A DNA stretch of 44,246 nt, taken from positions 16,239-60,484 of the forward strand of contig NZ_JASMRU010000029.1 in assembly GCF_030462585.1 (NCBI RefSeq). The letters are read 5' to 3'. Position 1 is the stretch's first letter; each line of letters begins with the position of its first letter. The notes beneath the pieces are model-generated. The model saw only the letters and a list, made by a program, of their open reading frames with translations. It did no database searches and was not told where the DNA came from. Of the stretch, positions 11,217-20,364 are shown one piece after another. The DNA comes from Pseudomonas sp. CAN1 (GTDB lineage Bacteria > Pseudomonadota > Gammaproteobacteria > Pseudomonadales > Pseudomonadaceae). A program made the translations under genes and the position numbers.

Positions 11217-12353
11217 ATGTTCGCTTTGTTCCTTTCCTCTGCCTGGATGTTGCGTCTGAAGAAGGCCGGCTACTGGATCTGGCTGGTTCCCGTCTTCGGT
11301 ATTCCCGTCAGCTACTGGTGGTCCTTCGGCAGCGAATACCCCAATGCCTGGCCCTGGCTGGTGATCACCGTGGTGTTTGGAGTGATCCCGCTGCTGGACT
11401 TCGTGGTCGGCCGCGATCCGGCCAACCCCGACGAGATCGAGGAAGTCCCGCCCATGGAGCGCGAGGGCTACTACCGCTTCCTCAGCCTGCTGACCGTGCC
11501 GCTGCTGCTGGGCATGCTGGTCTACGGCGGCTGGGTGCTGGCCACTTATGACGCCTGGAACTGGGTCGGTCAGCTGGGCTGGATTCTCTCGGTCGGCACG
11601 GTGATGGGCGCCATCGGTATCACCGTCTCCCACGAGCTGATACACAAGGACCCGGAACTGGAGCAGAACGCCGGTGGCCTGCTGCTGGCGGCGGTGTGCT
11701 ACGCCGGCTTCAAGGTCGAGCATGTGCGCGGCCACCACGTGCATGTCTCCACGCCGGAAGACGCCTCGTCCTCGCGCTACGGCCAGAGCCTGTATGCCTT
11801 CCTGCCCCACGCCTACAAGCACAACTTCCTCAACGCCTGGCGGCTGGAGACCGAGCGCCTCAAGCGCAAGGGCCTGCCGGCGCTGCACTGGCGCAATGAG
11901 CTGATCTGGTGGTACGTGATCAGCGCGCTGTTCCTGGTCGGCTTCAGCATCGCCTTCGGCTGGATTGGCGCGGTGTACTTCATCGGCCAGTCGGTGATGG
12001 CCTTCACCCTGCTGGAGATCGTCAACTACGTCGAGCATTACGGCCTGCATCGCCGCCGCCTGGACACCGGGCGCTACGAGCGGACCACCCACGAGCATTC
12101 CTGGAACAGCAACTTCCTGCTGACCAACCTGTTCCTCTTCCACCTGCAGCGCCATTCCGACCACCACGCCAACGCCAAGCGCCGCTACCAGGTGCTGCGC
12201 CACTTCGACGAGAGCCCGCAACTGCCCAATGGTTACGCCGGGATGATCGTCCTCGCGCTGTTCCCGCCGCTCTGGCGCGCGGTGATGGACCGCCGGGTGC
12301 GCGCCTACTACGCCGGTGAGGAATACCAGCTGAGCGCCACCCAGCAGGCCTGA
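11217..12353 (+). CDS. alkB: alkane 1-monooxygenase
   Basis: An integral-membrane non-haem diiron enzyme that oxidises n-alkanes to 1-alkanols, using rubredoxin and rubredoxin reductase (not in this window). It has 378 residues with about six membrane helices. The conserved histidine boxes are HELIH (139-143), HVRGHHVHVSTPEDASS (from 169), NYVEHYGL (H274, H278) and LQRHSDHHA (H313, H316, H317). The ATG at 11217 is chosen over the longer frame because it begins the hydrophobic N-terminus and has CGGGAG upstream. Location and size match alkB2 (PA1525) of P. aeruginosa from memory. It is a single gene flanked by a divergent regulator and a terminator. Confidence 0.95.
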   Translation: MFALFLSSAWMLRLKKAGYWIWLVPVFGIPVSYWWSFGSEYPNAWPWLVITVVFGVIPLLDFVVGRDPANPDEIEEVPPMEREGYYRFLSLLTVPLLLGMLVYGGWVLATYDAWNWVGQLGWILSVGTVMGAIGITVSHELIHKDPELEQNAGGLLLAAVCYAGFKVEHVRGHHVHVSTPEDASSSRYGQSLYAFLPHAYKHNFLNAWRLETERLKRKGLPALHWRNELIWWYVISALFLVGFSIAFGWIGAVYFIGQSVMAFTLLEIVNYVEHYGLHRRRLDTGRYERTTHEHSWNSNFLLTNLFLFHLQRHSDHHANAKRRYQVLRHFDESPQLPNGYAGMIVLALFPPLWRAVMDRRVRAYYAGEEYQLSATQQA

Positions 12354-12372
12354 TCGACGAGTTCCACGCCTT

Positions 12373-12408
12373 GGCGGCAAGCCCTACCCCGGCTTGCCGC
12401 CTTTTTTC
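12373..12408 (+). terminator. terminator of alkB
   Basis: An 11-bp stem, GGCGGCAAGCC / GGCTTGCCGCC, with a short loop, followed directly by a run of T. This is a standard intrinsic terminator. Confidence 0.9.
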
Positions 12409-12437
12409 TTTCTGCGCTCTTGAATCGGCCGCTCTTC

Positions 12438-12537
12438 GTAGGATGGCGTGGAGCGCAGGATGTAGGGCGCATAACCCGGAACGGGTTATCCGCCGTTGCC
12501 CCGCGGCGGATAACGCTGGCGCGTTATGCGCCCTACG
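12438..12537. repeat. composite REP: family C half plus family D pair
   Basis: A truncated family C unit (GTAGGATGGCGTGGAGCGCAG, 12438-12458) runs straight into a family D inverted pair (12462-12537). The pair starts GTAGGGCGCATAAC and ends GTTATGCGCCCTAC. The junction looks like one element landing in or beside another. Confidence 0.75.
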
Positions 12538-12613
12538 TTTTTCTTTCCGCCGCCGGTTTCACACCGTCTGTCACCCGCCGAAAAACTTTCTGACCATTGA
12601 GACAGAAATTTTA

Positions 12614-12642
12614 TTGACTCAAAAGTCAGCTTTCCATAGATT
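12614..12642 (+). promoter_or_regulatory. sigma-70 promoter of xdhA with overlapping palindrome
   Basis: TTGACT (12614-12619) and TAGATT (12637-12642) are separated by exactly 17 bases, 48 bases upstream of the xdhA start. The -35 overlaps a perfect inverted repeat TGACT-CAAA-AGTCA (12615-12628), a plausible regulator site. Confidence 0.6.
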
Positions 12643-12689
12643 CGCCTCCAGTGCCCTGCCAAAAACAAGAATCAGCCTGGAGGCAAGCC

Positions 12690-14153
12690 TTGATCAGGTT
12701 CCTGCTCAATCGCGAGCTGCGTGTCGAAGACCGCCTCGATCCCAATCTCACCGTGCTCAACTACCTGCGCCAGCACCTGGGCAAGACCGGCACCAAGGAG
12801 GGTTGTGCCTCCGGTGACTGCGGCGCCTGTACGGTGGTCGTCGGTGAACTGATCGGCGCGGAAGGCGCCGAGCGCATCCGCTACCGCACCCTCAATTCCT
12901 GCCTGACCTTCGTCTCGTCGCTGCACGGCAAGCAGTTGATCAGCGTCGATGACTTGAAGCATCGCGGCGAACTGCACGGCGTGCAGCAGGCCATGGTCGA
13001 CTGCCACGGCTCGCAGTGCGGTTTCTGCACCCCCGGCTTCGTCATGTCGCTGTTTGCCCTGCAGAAGAACACCGCCGGCGAGAGCGCCGACGAGCGCAAG
13101 GCCGAGGCCCATGAAGCGCTGGCCGGCAACCTCTGCCGCTGCACCGGCTACCGCCCGATCCTCGATGCCGCCGAGCAGTCCTGCTGCCAGAAGCAGCCCG
13201 ACCAGTTCGACGTCGCCCAGCCCGAGATCATCGCCCAGCTCAAAGCCATCGCCCCGAGCGAAACCGCTGAGCTGAACAGCGGCGACAAGCGCTGCCTGTT
13301 GCCGCTGACCATTGCTGACCTCGCCGATATCTACACCGCCAACCCGCAGGCACGCCTGCTGGCCGGCGGCACCGACCTGGCCCTGGAAGTCACCCAGTTC
13401 CACCGCGAACTGCCGGTGATGATCTACGTCGGCCACGTCGAGGAAATGAAGCGCGTCGAAGTCTTCGACGACCGCATCGAGATCGGCGCGGCGACTCCGC
13501 TGACCGACTGCTATGAAACCCTGGCCCGCGACTACCCGGACTTCGGCGAGCTGCTGCACCGCTTCGCCTCGCTGCAGATCCGTAACCAGGGCACCCTGGG
13601 CGGCAACATCGGCAACGCCTCGCCCATCGGCGACTCGCCGCCGCTGCTGATCGCCCTCGGTGCGCGCCTGGTGCTGCGCAAGGGCAACGAGCGCCGCGAG
13701 CTGCCCATCGACGAATACTTCATCGACTACAAGGTCACCGCGCGCCAGGAAGGCGAGTTCATCGAACAGGTGATCATCCCGCGCCCACAGGCCAGCCAGG
13801 CGTTCCGCGCCTACAAGGTCTCCAAGCGCCTGGACGACGACATCTCGGCCGTCTGCGCCGCCTTCAACATCACCGTGGAAAACTGCAAGGTCACCGCCGT
13901 GCGCACCGGCTTCGGCGGCATGGCCGCCATCCCGAAACGCGCCAAGGCCTGCGAGGCCGCGCTGCTCGGCCAGACCTTCAACAGCGCCACCTTCGAACGC
14001 GCCGCGCTGGCGTTGAGCGAGGACTTCGCCCCGCTCACCGACTTCCGTGCGAGCAAGGAATACCGCCTGCTCACCGCGCAGAACCTGCTGCGCAAGTGCT
14101 TCCTGGAACTGGAAGCCCCTCAGGCCGTGACCCGGGTGACCCACTATGCATAA
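12690..14153 (+). CDS. xdhA: xanthine dehydrogenase small (FeS/FAD) subunit
   Basis: The electron-transfer subunit of xanthine dehydrogenase, which oxidises hypoxanthine to xanthine and urate. The first [2Fe-2S] site is C39, C44, C47 and C71; the second is C110, C113, C149 and C151 (QCGFC and LCRC motifs). The FAD domain follows from about 200, with LLAGGTDLALEV and GTLGGNIGNASPIGDSPP, then the CO-dehydrogenase-type C-terminal flavoprotein domain. A TTG start at 12690 gives 487 residues beginning MIRFLLNREL and has CTGGAGG ahead; an upstream ATG at 12651 lacks such a site. It overlaps xdhB by 8 bases. Confidence 0.96.
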   Translation: MIRFLLNRELRVEDRLDPNLTVLNYLRQHLGKTGTKEGCASGDCGACTVVVGELIGAEGAERIRYRTLNSCLTFVSSLHGKQLISVDDLKHRGELHGVQQAMVDCHGSQCGFCTPGFVMSLFALQKNTAGESADERKAEAHEALAGNLCRCTGYRPILDAAEQSCCQKQPDQFDVAQPEIIAQLKAIAPSETAELNSGDKRCLLPLTIADLADIYTANPQARLLAGGTDLALEVTQFHRELPVMIYVGHVEEMKRVEVFDDRIEIGAATPLTDCYETLARDYPDFGELLHRFASLQIRNQGTLGGNIGNASPIGDSPPLLIALGARLVLRKGNERRELPIDEYFIDYKVTARQEGEFIEQVIIPRPQASQAFRAYKVSKRLDDDISAVCAAFNITVENCKVTAVRTGFGGMAAIPKRAKACEAALLGQTFNSATFERAALALSEDFAPLTDFRASKEYRLLTAQNLLRKCFLELEAPQAVTRVTHYA

Positions 14154-16536
14154 GCCCCAGAAGAGCCAGGAAGAACTCGCCGAGCTGTTCCGCGCCGACC
14201 TCACCACCGGCGTCGGCCGCAGCGTCAAGCACGAGAGCGCGCCCAAGCACGTCAGCGGTGAAGCGCAGTACATCGACGACCGCCTGGAATTCCCCAACCA
14301 GTTGCACGTCTATGCCCGCATGAGCGACCGCGCCCATGCGCGCATCACCAGGCTGGACGTCAGCCCCTGCTACCAGTTCCCCGGCGTCGCCATCGCCATC
14401 ACCAAGGATGACGTGCCGGGCCAACTGGACATCGGCCCGGTAGTCGCCGGCGACCCGCTGCTGGCCGACGGCAAGGTCGAGTACGTTGGCCAGATGGTCA
14501 TCGCGGTGGCCGCCGACAGCCTGGAAACCGCGCGCAAGGCGGCCATGGCCGCAATCATCGAATACGAGGACCTGGAGCCGGTGCTCGACGTGGTCGAAGC
14601 GCTGCGCAAGAAGCACTTCGTGCTCGACAGCCACCAGCACAAGATCGGCGACTCGGAAGCCAAGCTGGCCACCGCGCCGAACCGCATCCAGGGCACCCTG
14701 CACATCGGCGGCCAGGAGCACTTCTACCTGGAGACGCAGATCTCCTCGGTGATGCCCAGCGAAGACGGCGGCGTGATCGTCTACACCTCGACGCAGAACC
14801 CCACCGAAGTGCAGAAGCTGGTCGCCGAGGTACTGGGCATCTCCTTCAACAAGGTGGTCATCGACATGCGCCGCATGGGCGGCGGCTTCGGCGGCAAGGA
14901 AACCCAGGCGGCCGCCCCGGCGTGCCTGTGCGCGGTGGTCGCGCGCCTCACCGGTCGCCCGGCGAAGATGCGCCTGCCGCGCGTCGAAGACATGCAGATG
15001 ACCGGCAAGCGCCACCCGTTCTACGTCGAATACGACGTGGGCTTCGAGGACGACGGCCTGCTGCACGGCATCAACCTCGAGCTGGCCGGCAATTGCGGCT
15101 ACTCGCCTGACCTCTCCGGCTCCATCGTCGACCGCGCGATGTTCCACTCCGACAACGCCTACTTCCTCGGCAACGCCACGGTGAACGGCCATCGCTGCAA
15201 GACCAACACCGCGTCGAACACCGCCTACCGCGGCTTCGGCGGCCCGCAGGGCATGGTCGCCATCGAGGAGATCATGGACGCGGTCGCGCGCCACCTCGGC
15301 AAGGACCCGCTTGAAGTGCGCAAGCGCAACTACTACGGCAAGGACGAGCGCAACGTCACCCACTACTACCAGCAGGTGGAACACAACCTGCTGCAGGAGA
15401 TGACCGAGGAACTCGAAGCCAGCTGCGAGTACGCCAAGCGCCGCGCCGAGATCCGCGAATTCAACGCCAATAGCCCGGTGCTGAAGAAAGGCTTGTCGCT
15501 GACTCCGGTGAAATTCGGCATCAGCTTCACCGCCACCTTCCTCAACCAGGCCGGCGCGCTGATCCACATCTACACCGACGGCAGCATCCACCTGAACCAC
15601 GGCGGCACCGAGATGGGCCAGGGCCTGAACACCAAGGTCGCCCAGGTGGTGGCCGAGGTCTTCCAGGTCGACATCGACCGCGTGCAGATCACCGCCACCA
15701 ACACCGACAAGGTGCCCAACACCTCGCCGACCGCCGCCTCTTCCGGCGCCGACCTCAACGGCAAGGCCGCGCAGAACGCCGCCGAGATCATCCGCCAGCG
15801 CCTGGTGGAATTCGCCGCCCGGCACTGGAAGGTGACCGAGGAGGACGTCGAGTTCCGCAACAACCAGGTGCGCGTGCGCGACCTCATCCTGCCGTTCGAG
15901 GAGCTGATCCAGCAGGCCTACTTCGGCCAGGTATCGCTCTCCTCCACCGGCTTCTACCGCACGCCGAAGATCTTCTACGACCGCAGCAAGGCGCGCGGCC
16001 GGCCGTTCTACTACTTCGCCTACGGCGTGTCCTGCTCGGAAGTGATCGTCGACACCCTCACCGGCGAGTACAAGATGCTGCGCAGCGACATCCTCCACGA
16101 CGTCGGCGCCTCGCTGAACCCGGCCATCGACATCGGCCAGGTGGAAGGCGGCTTCGTCCAGGGCATGGGCTGGCTGACCATGGAAGAGCTGGTCTGGAAC
16201 GCCAAGGGCAAGCTGATGACCAACGGCCCGGCGAGCTACAAGATCCCGGCCATCGCCGACATGCCCATCGACCTGCGGGTGAAGCTGGTGGAGAACCGCA
16301 AGAACCCGGAGCAGACGGTGTTCCACTCCAAGGCCGTCGGCGAGCCGCCGTTCATGCTCGGCATCTCGGTGTTCTGCGCGATCAAGGACGCCGTGGCCAG
16401 CCTCGCCGACTACCGCGCCCAGCCGCAGATCGACGCCCCGGCCACCCCCGAGCGCGTGCTCTGGGGCGTGGAGCAGATGCGCAAGCTGAAGCTGGCCCAG
16501 GTAGAAAAGGCACCGGCTCAGGTCGAGCCGGCGTGA
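14146..16536 (+). CDS. xdhB: xanthine dehydrogenase large (molybdopterin) subunit
   Basis: The catalytic Mo-pterin subunit, 796 residues. Visible family motifs are the a/b hammerhead domain (LEFPNQLHVYARMSDRAHAR), GGGFGGKETQ, YRGFGGPQG, GGTEMGQGLNTKVAQV and VGEPPFMLGIS, where the glutamate is the active-site base. Together with XdhA it forms the heterodimer or heterotetramer; XdhC then inserts sulphurated cofactor. The start overlaps the xdhA stop, so the two are translationally coupled. After the stop there is a long hairpin and a REP pair before xdhC. Confidence 0.97.
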   Translation: MHKPQKSQEELAELFRADLTTGVGRSVKHESAPKHVSGEAQYIDDRLEFPNQLHVYARMSDRAHARITRLDVSPCYQFPGVAIAITKDDVPGQLDIGPVVAGDPLLADGKVEYVGQMVIAVAADSLETARKAAMAAIIEYEDLEPVLDVVEALRKKHFVLDSHQHKIGDSEAKLATAPNRIQGTLHIGGQEHFYLETQISSVMPSEDGGVIVYTSTQNPTEVQKLVAEVLGISFNKVVIDMRRMGGGFGGKETQAAAPACLCAVVARLTGRPAKMRLPRVEDMQMTGKRHPFYVEYDVGFEDDGLLHGINLELAGNCGYSPDLSGSIVDRAMFHSDNAYFLGNATVNGHRCKTNTASNTAYRGFGGPQGMVAIEEIMDAVARHLGKDPLEVRKRNYYGKDERNVTHYYQQVEHNLLQEMTEELEASCEYAKRRAEIREFNANSPVLKKGLSLTPVKFGISFTATFLNQAGALIHIYTDGSIHLNHGGTEMGQGLNTKVAQVVAEVFQVDIDRVQITATNTDKVPNTSPTAASSGADLNGKAAQNAAEIIRQRLVEFAARHWKVTEEDVEFRNNQVRVRDLILPFEELIQQAYFGQVSLSSTGFYRTPKIFYDRSKARGRPFYYFAYGVSCSEVIVDTLTGEYKMLRSDILHDVGASLNPAIDIGQVEGGFVQGMGWLTMEELVWNAKGKLMTNGPASYKIPAIADMPIDLRVKLVENRKNPEQTVFHSKAVGEPPFMLGISVFCAIKDAVASLADYRAQPQIDAPATPERVLWGVEQMRKLKLAQVEKAPAQVEPA

Positions 16537-16545
16537 CGTGACCAT

Positions 16546-16607
16546 GGGGCAGCGCTGGCAGGGAGAGGCGTCCCCACTTCCGTCCTCCACCCTGCCAGCG
16601 CCGCCCC
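16546..16607. other. long imperfect hairpin between xdhB and xdhC
   Basis: GGGGC-a-GCGCTGGCAGGG (16546-16563) pairs with CCCTGCCAGCGC-c-GCCCC (16590-16607), a 17-bp stem with one mismatch and a 26-base loop. There is no T-run, so it may act as an mRNA stabiliser or attenuator rather than a terminator. Confidence 0.55.
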
Positions 16608-16623
16608 ACCCTTTCAGGAACCT

Positions 16624-16700
16624 GTAGGAGCGAGCTTGCTCGCGAACCGCCCAGCGCCGTAGCCGCCGGGAAGTCCATTCGCGAGCAAGCTCGCTCCTAC
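16624..16700. repeat. REP family A inverted pair
   Basis: GTAGGAGCGAGCTTGCTCGC is followed about 30 bases later by its inverted copy ending GCGAGCAAGCTCGCTCCTAC. The GTAG ends point outward. It lies between xdhB and xdhC. Confidence 0.85.
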
Positions 16701-16728
16701 GAAAAGCCCAGCCTCAGAGGTTGAAGCC

Positions 16729-17580
16729 ATGAACTGGATCAGTGCCCTCGCCGACCTGCAACAGCGCGCCGAAGCCAGCGTACTGGTGACCATCATCGAA
16801 GAACGCGGCTCGACCCCGCGCAACGCCGGCTCGAAGATGGTGATCAGCGCCGACAAGGCCTACGACACCATCGGCGGCGGCCACCTCGAATTCAAGGCCA
16901 TGCAGATCGCCCGCGACATGCTGCTGGCCCGCGAGCGCGAACCGAAACTGGAGCGCTTCAGCCTGGGCGCCAGCCTCGGCCAGTGCTGCGGCGGCGCCAC
17001 CGTGCTGCTGTTCGAACCCATGGGCCAGCCCCAGGCACACATCGCCGTGTTCGGCGCCGGCCACGTCGGCCGCGCGCTGGTGCCGCTGCTCGCCAGCCTG
17101 CCGTGCAAGGTGCGCTGGATCGACTCGCGGGAAGCCGAGTTCCCCGGCTACATCCCCGAGGGCGTGACCCGCGTGATCAACGAGGAAGTGATCGACGAGA
17201 TCGACGAGATGCCCGCCGGCAGCTACTTCATCGTCATGACCCACAACCACGCGCTGGACCTGGAGCTGACCGCGAAGATCCTCGAGCGCAACGACTTCAC
17301 CTACTTCGGCCTGATCGGCTCCGACACCAAGCGCGCCAAGTTCGAACACCGCCTGCGCGACCGCGGCTTCGCCGCCGACACCGTACAGCGCATGCGCTGC
17401 CCCATGGGCATCAGCGAAGTGAAAGGCAAGCTGCCGGTGGAGATCGCCGTGTCCATCGCCGGCGAGGTGATCGCCACCTACAACGCCACCTTCGGTCAGG
17501 AGACCGGCAAGGGTGAGAACACCGTGGCCAAACTGTTACCCACCAGCCGTCGCGCCCGCACCGCCGAAAGCGGCGCCTGA
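16729..17580 (+). CDS. xdhC: xanthine dehydrogenase accessory protein XdhC
   Basis: A chaperone that binds molybdenum cofactor, promotes its sulphuration and inserts it into XdhB. The 283-residue protein has an N-terminal XdhC/CoxI domain with EERGSTPRNAGSKM and GGHLEF, and a LGQCCGG cysteine motif (likely cofactor-binding). The C-terminal half is a Rossmann fold starting HIAVFGAGHVGRALVPLL. It lies 192 bases after xdhB, separated by a hairpin and a REP pair, so its dosage may differ from xdhAB. Confidence 0.95.
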   Translation: MNWISALADLQQRAEASVLVTIIEERGSTPRNAGSKMVISADKAYDTIGGGHLEFKAMQIARDMLLAREREPKLERFSLGASLGQCCGGATVLLFEPMGQPQAHIAVFGAGHVGRALVPLLASLPCKVRWIDSREAEFPGYIPEGVTRVINEEVIDEIDEMPAGSYFIVMTHNHALDLELTAKILERNDFTYFGLIGSDTKRAKFEHRLRDRGFAADTVQRMRCPMGISEVKGKLPVEIAVSIAGEVIATYNATFGQETGKGENTVAKLLPTSRRARTAESGA

Positions 17581-17663
17581 AATTTCCGTAGCATGGGCGC
17601 ATGCCCATCCCGCCCCGGCGCCTGCGCGCGCCCCGGCCCCGAAACACGACTGAAGAGAGATCG

Positions 17664-18968
17664 ATGAGCACTCAAGCCAAAGCCTACCGCGCCAGCATCC
17701 TGCACAGCGTCGCCGACCCCGCCGAAGTCGGCGTGGAGAAGTCCTACCAGTACTTCGAGGACGGCATCCTGCTGGTGGAAGACGGCAAGGTCGCCCGCCT
17801 GGGCCACGCTGCCGACCTGCTGCCGCAACTGGGCGGCGTCGAAGTGGTGGAATACCGCGACGCGCTGATCACCCCCGGCTTCATCGACACCCACATCCAC
17901 TACCCGCAGACCGGCATGATCGCCTCCTACGGCGAGCAGCTGCTGGACTGGCTGAACACCTACACCTTCCCCACCGAGAAGCAGTTCGCCGACCCGGCCC
18001 ACGCCGCCGACGTCGCCGGCATCTTCCTCAAGGAGCTGCTGCGCGCCGGCACCACCACCGCGCTGGTGTTCGGCACCGTGCACCCGCAGTCGGTGGACGC
18101 GCTGTTCGGCGCGGCCGAGAAGCTCGACCTGCGCCTGATCGCCGGCAAGGTGATGATGGACCGCAACGCCCCGGACTACCTGACCGATACCGCCGAAACC
18201 AGCTATACCGACAGCAAGGCGCTGATCGAGCGCTGGCACGGCAAGGGCCGCCTGCTTTACGCGGTAACCCCGCGCTTCGCACCCACCAGCACCCCGGAAC
18301 AACTGGACGCTGCCGGCCGCCTGCTCAAGGAGCATCCGGGCGTGTATATGCACACGCACCTGTCGGAAAACCTCAAGGAAATCGAATGGGTCAAGGAACT
18401 GTTCCCGGAGCGCAAGGGCTACCTGGACGTCTATGACCACCACGGCCTGCTCGGCCCGCGCTCGGTGTTCGCCCATGGCGTGCACCTGTGCGACGGCGAA
18501 TGCCAGCGCCTGGCGGAAACCGGCTCGGCCGTGGCCTTCTGCCCGACCTCCAACCTGTTCCTGGGAAGCGGTCTGTTCGACCTGGCCAAGCTGGAAAAGC
18601 ACAAGGTCAAGGTCGGCCTGGGCACCGACGTCGGCGCCGGCACCAGCTTCTCCCAGCTGCAATCGCTGAACGAGGCCTACAAGGTCATGCAGCTGCAGGG
18701 CATCAAGCTCGACCCGTTCAAGTCGCTGTACCTGGCCACCCTCGGCGGCGCCCGCGCGCTGGAGTTGGAAGACAAGGTCGGCAGCTTCGCCCAGGGCAAC
18801 GAGGCCGACTTCGTGGTCCTCGACTACAAGGCCACCCCGCTGCTGGACTACCGCCTGCAGCAGGCGAAAACCCTGGAGGAGAAACTCTTCGCACTGGTCA
18901 TCCTCGGCGACGACCGTACCGTGAAGGAAACCTTCGCGCACGGCCGCAACGTGCATCGCCGCGGCTGA
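17664..18968 (+). CDS. guaD: guanine deaminase
   Basis: A zinc amidohydrolase that converts guanine to xanthine, feeding the XdhAB enzyme encoded just upstream. The 434-residue protein has the metal motif DTHIHYPQT (H77, H79), MHTHLSEN, a later GVHLC histidine, FCPTSNLFLGSGLF and GLGTDVGAGTSFS (metal aspartate). The start at 17664 (MSTQAKAYRA) is preferred to the in-frame ATG at 17601 because GAAGAGAG precedes it and its N-terminus matches the family. Gene order xdhABC-guaD points to one purine catabolic unit. Confidence 0.96.
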   Translation: MSTQAKAYRASILHSVADPAEVGVEKSYQYFEDGILLVEDGKVARLGHAADLLPQLGGVEVVEYRDALITPGFIDTHIHYPQTGMIASYGEQLLDWLNTYTFPTEKQFADPAHAADVAGIFLKELLRAGTTTALVFGTVHPQSVDALFGAAEKLDLRLIAGKVMMDRNAPDYLTDTAETSYTDSKALIERWHGKGRLLYAVTPRFAPTSTPEQLDAAGRLLKEHPGVYMHTHLSENLKEIEWVKELFPERKGYLDVYDHHGLLGPRSVFAHGVHLCDGECQRLAETGSAVAFCPTSNLFLGSGLFDLAKLEKHKVKVGLGTDVGAGTSFSQLQSLNEAYKVMQLQGIKLDPFKSLYLATLGGARALELEDKVGSFAQGNEADFVVLDYKATPLLDYRLQQAKTLEEKLFALVILGDDRTVKETFAHGRNVHRRG

Positions 18969-18980
18969 CCCCTTACGGCT

Positions 18981-19028
18981 CCGGCGCCGGGTCCTCGCTC
19001 AGGACCAACCCGGCGCCGGGGCCGCTTT
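18981..19028 (+). terminator. terminator downstream of guaD
   Basis: CCGGCGCCGGG (18981-18991) pairs with CCCGGCGCCGG (19009-19019), followed by GCCGCTTTTC. The stem is strong and the U-run short. The rest of the 307-base gap to the next gene is filled by the REP cluster at 19083-19255. Confidence 0.65.
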
Positions 19029-19082
19029 TCATTCTGCCTTGCGCCGTACGCCCCACCCTGCAGGAGCGCGCCATGCGCGCGA

Positions 19083-19255
19083 TCGCGGACAAGGTCCGCT
19101 CCTACAGACCAGCTCCGACGTCTCAGCTCTCGTAGGAGCGGACCTTGTCCGCGAAATCTTCTAGGCTCGTGACGCGGCGTAGGAACGGGTTCGCGAGCAA
19201 GCTCGCTCCTACAGGTCGGTTTACGCTCTTCGTAGGAGCGAGCTTGCTCGCGAAC
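19083..19255. repeat. four-unit REP cluster (families A and B)
   Basis: Two inverted pairs lie back to back. Family B units (GCGGACAAGGTCCGCTCCTAC at 19085 and its inverse from 19132) are followed by family A units (from 19189 and 19232). In both pairs the GTAG ends face inward. The cluster lies at the junction between the purine genes and the protocatechuate genes. Confidence 0.85.
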
Positions 19256-19275
19256 AGACCTCGCCGGACCAGCCA

Positions 19276-20364
19276 TCAACCCGCCTGCAACGGCTCCAAT
19301 TTCAACTGCCGCAACCGGCTCAGCGTGCGCGAGAAGTCCAGCGCCGCGCCGCCCGCTGCCAGGTCCTCCAGCGACACCGTGGCGAACAGCTGCAGCTTCA
19401 ACTGGCGGTCGTAGGCGATGTCGATGAAGTTGAGGAAGCGCATGCTCACGTCCGGCGGGTAGTCCGCCAGCGGGCCTAAGCCGCTCACCGCCATGCGCGG
19501 GTAGTGCTCGATCAGCCACAGGTAGTCGCTGGCCGAGCGCGGGCGTTCGAACATCTCGCTGAAGTCCATCCACGCGCAGTGATCGTCGTGGGCGTGCACC
19601 TTCAGCGGGTGGTGATTGACGCTGAGCACCTCGTCGAACTTGGCGTCCACCGCCAGCCCCAGCCGGGAGCCGATCAGCTCCAGGTCATCGGCGCGCGCCG
19701 GCCAGAGGAAGCTGCCCCACTCCTCCAGCGACGTGCTGTGCTCGCGGTAGTCCTGCCCGGCGTCCACCGAGATCACCTCGAAGCGCTTTTCGATCAGATC
19801 GATGGCCGGGCGGAAGCGCTCGCGGTACAGCGGGTTCGGACAGAGGTTTTCCGGCTCATAGTTGGACGTACAGACCAGGCCTACGCCTTCGTCCACCAAT
19901 ACCTTCAGCATTCGCCCAAGGAGCATGGCGTCGCCGATGTCGTGCACGTGGAATTCGTCGAAGCACAGCAGTTTGGTTTCTTCGGCGATGGCGCGGGCGA
20001 CGCGCACCAGCGGGTCGGACTGCCCGGTGATCGCCAGCATGCGTCCCTGCAATTCCTGCAGGAAGGCGTGGAAGTGCACGCGGCGCTTGGCCTGGGTCGG
20101 TGCGGCGGCGAAGAACTGGTCCATGACGAAGCTCTTGCCGCGCCCTACCCCGCCCCACAGATAGACGCCGGCCACCGGCTTGCGCAGGAAGCCATGGCGG
20201 CCGGCGAGGAAGTCGTCGAGCCAGTTGGCGAGGTGGTCCACCGCCGCCGTCTGTGCCTCGTCCGCCCGATAGCCGCGCTCGTCGAGCGCGGCAGCGAAGT
20301 GCCGCCGGACACGGTCGGCGACCGGTTCGGCGGATGTTTCATGGAGTCGTGTGTCAGAAGTCAA
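19276..20364 (-). CDS. ZapE/AFG1-like AAA+ ATPase
   Basis: A P-loop ATPase of the ZapE family (YhcM in E. coli; AFG1 in mitochondria), which in E. coli acts on the Z-ring. It has VYLWGGVGRGKSFVMDQFF (Walker A), RVHFHAFLQELQ, LLCFDEFHVHDIGDAM (Walker B) and VCTSNYEPENL (sensor 1), all in the family's order. A TTG at 20364 gives 362 residues; an ATG at 20382 is the alternative. Either start lies inside the end of pcaG, so the gene is probably translationally coupled to pcaHG. As I recall, Pseudomonas has a ZapE gene elsewhere, so this may be a second paralogue; a catabolic link is unproven. Confidence 0.85.
   Translation of the reverse strand: MTSDTRLHETSAEPVADRVRRHFAAALDERGYRADEAQTAAVDHLANWLDDFLAGRHGFLRKPVAGVYLWGGVGRGKSFVMDQFFAAAPTQAKRRVHFHAFLQELQGRMLAITGQSDPLVRVARAIAEETKLLCFDEFHVHDIGDAMLLGRMLKVLVDEGVGLVCTSNYEPENLCPNPLYRERFRPAIDLIEKRFEVISVDAGQDYREHSTSLEEWGSFLWPARADDLELIGSRLGLAVDAKFDEVLSVNHHPLKVHAHDDHCAWMDFSEMFERPRSASDYLWLIEHYPRMAVSGLGPLADYPPDVSMRFLNFIDIAYDRQLKLQLFATVSLEDLAAGGAALDFSRTLSRLRQLKLEPLQAG

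Noticed and set aside
14071-16590. 839-residue open frame on the minus strand
   Set aside because: It is antisense to xdhB, Arg/Ala/His/Val-rich and without family motifs; long shadow frames are common in GC-rich DNA.
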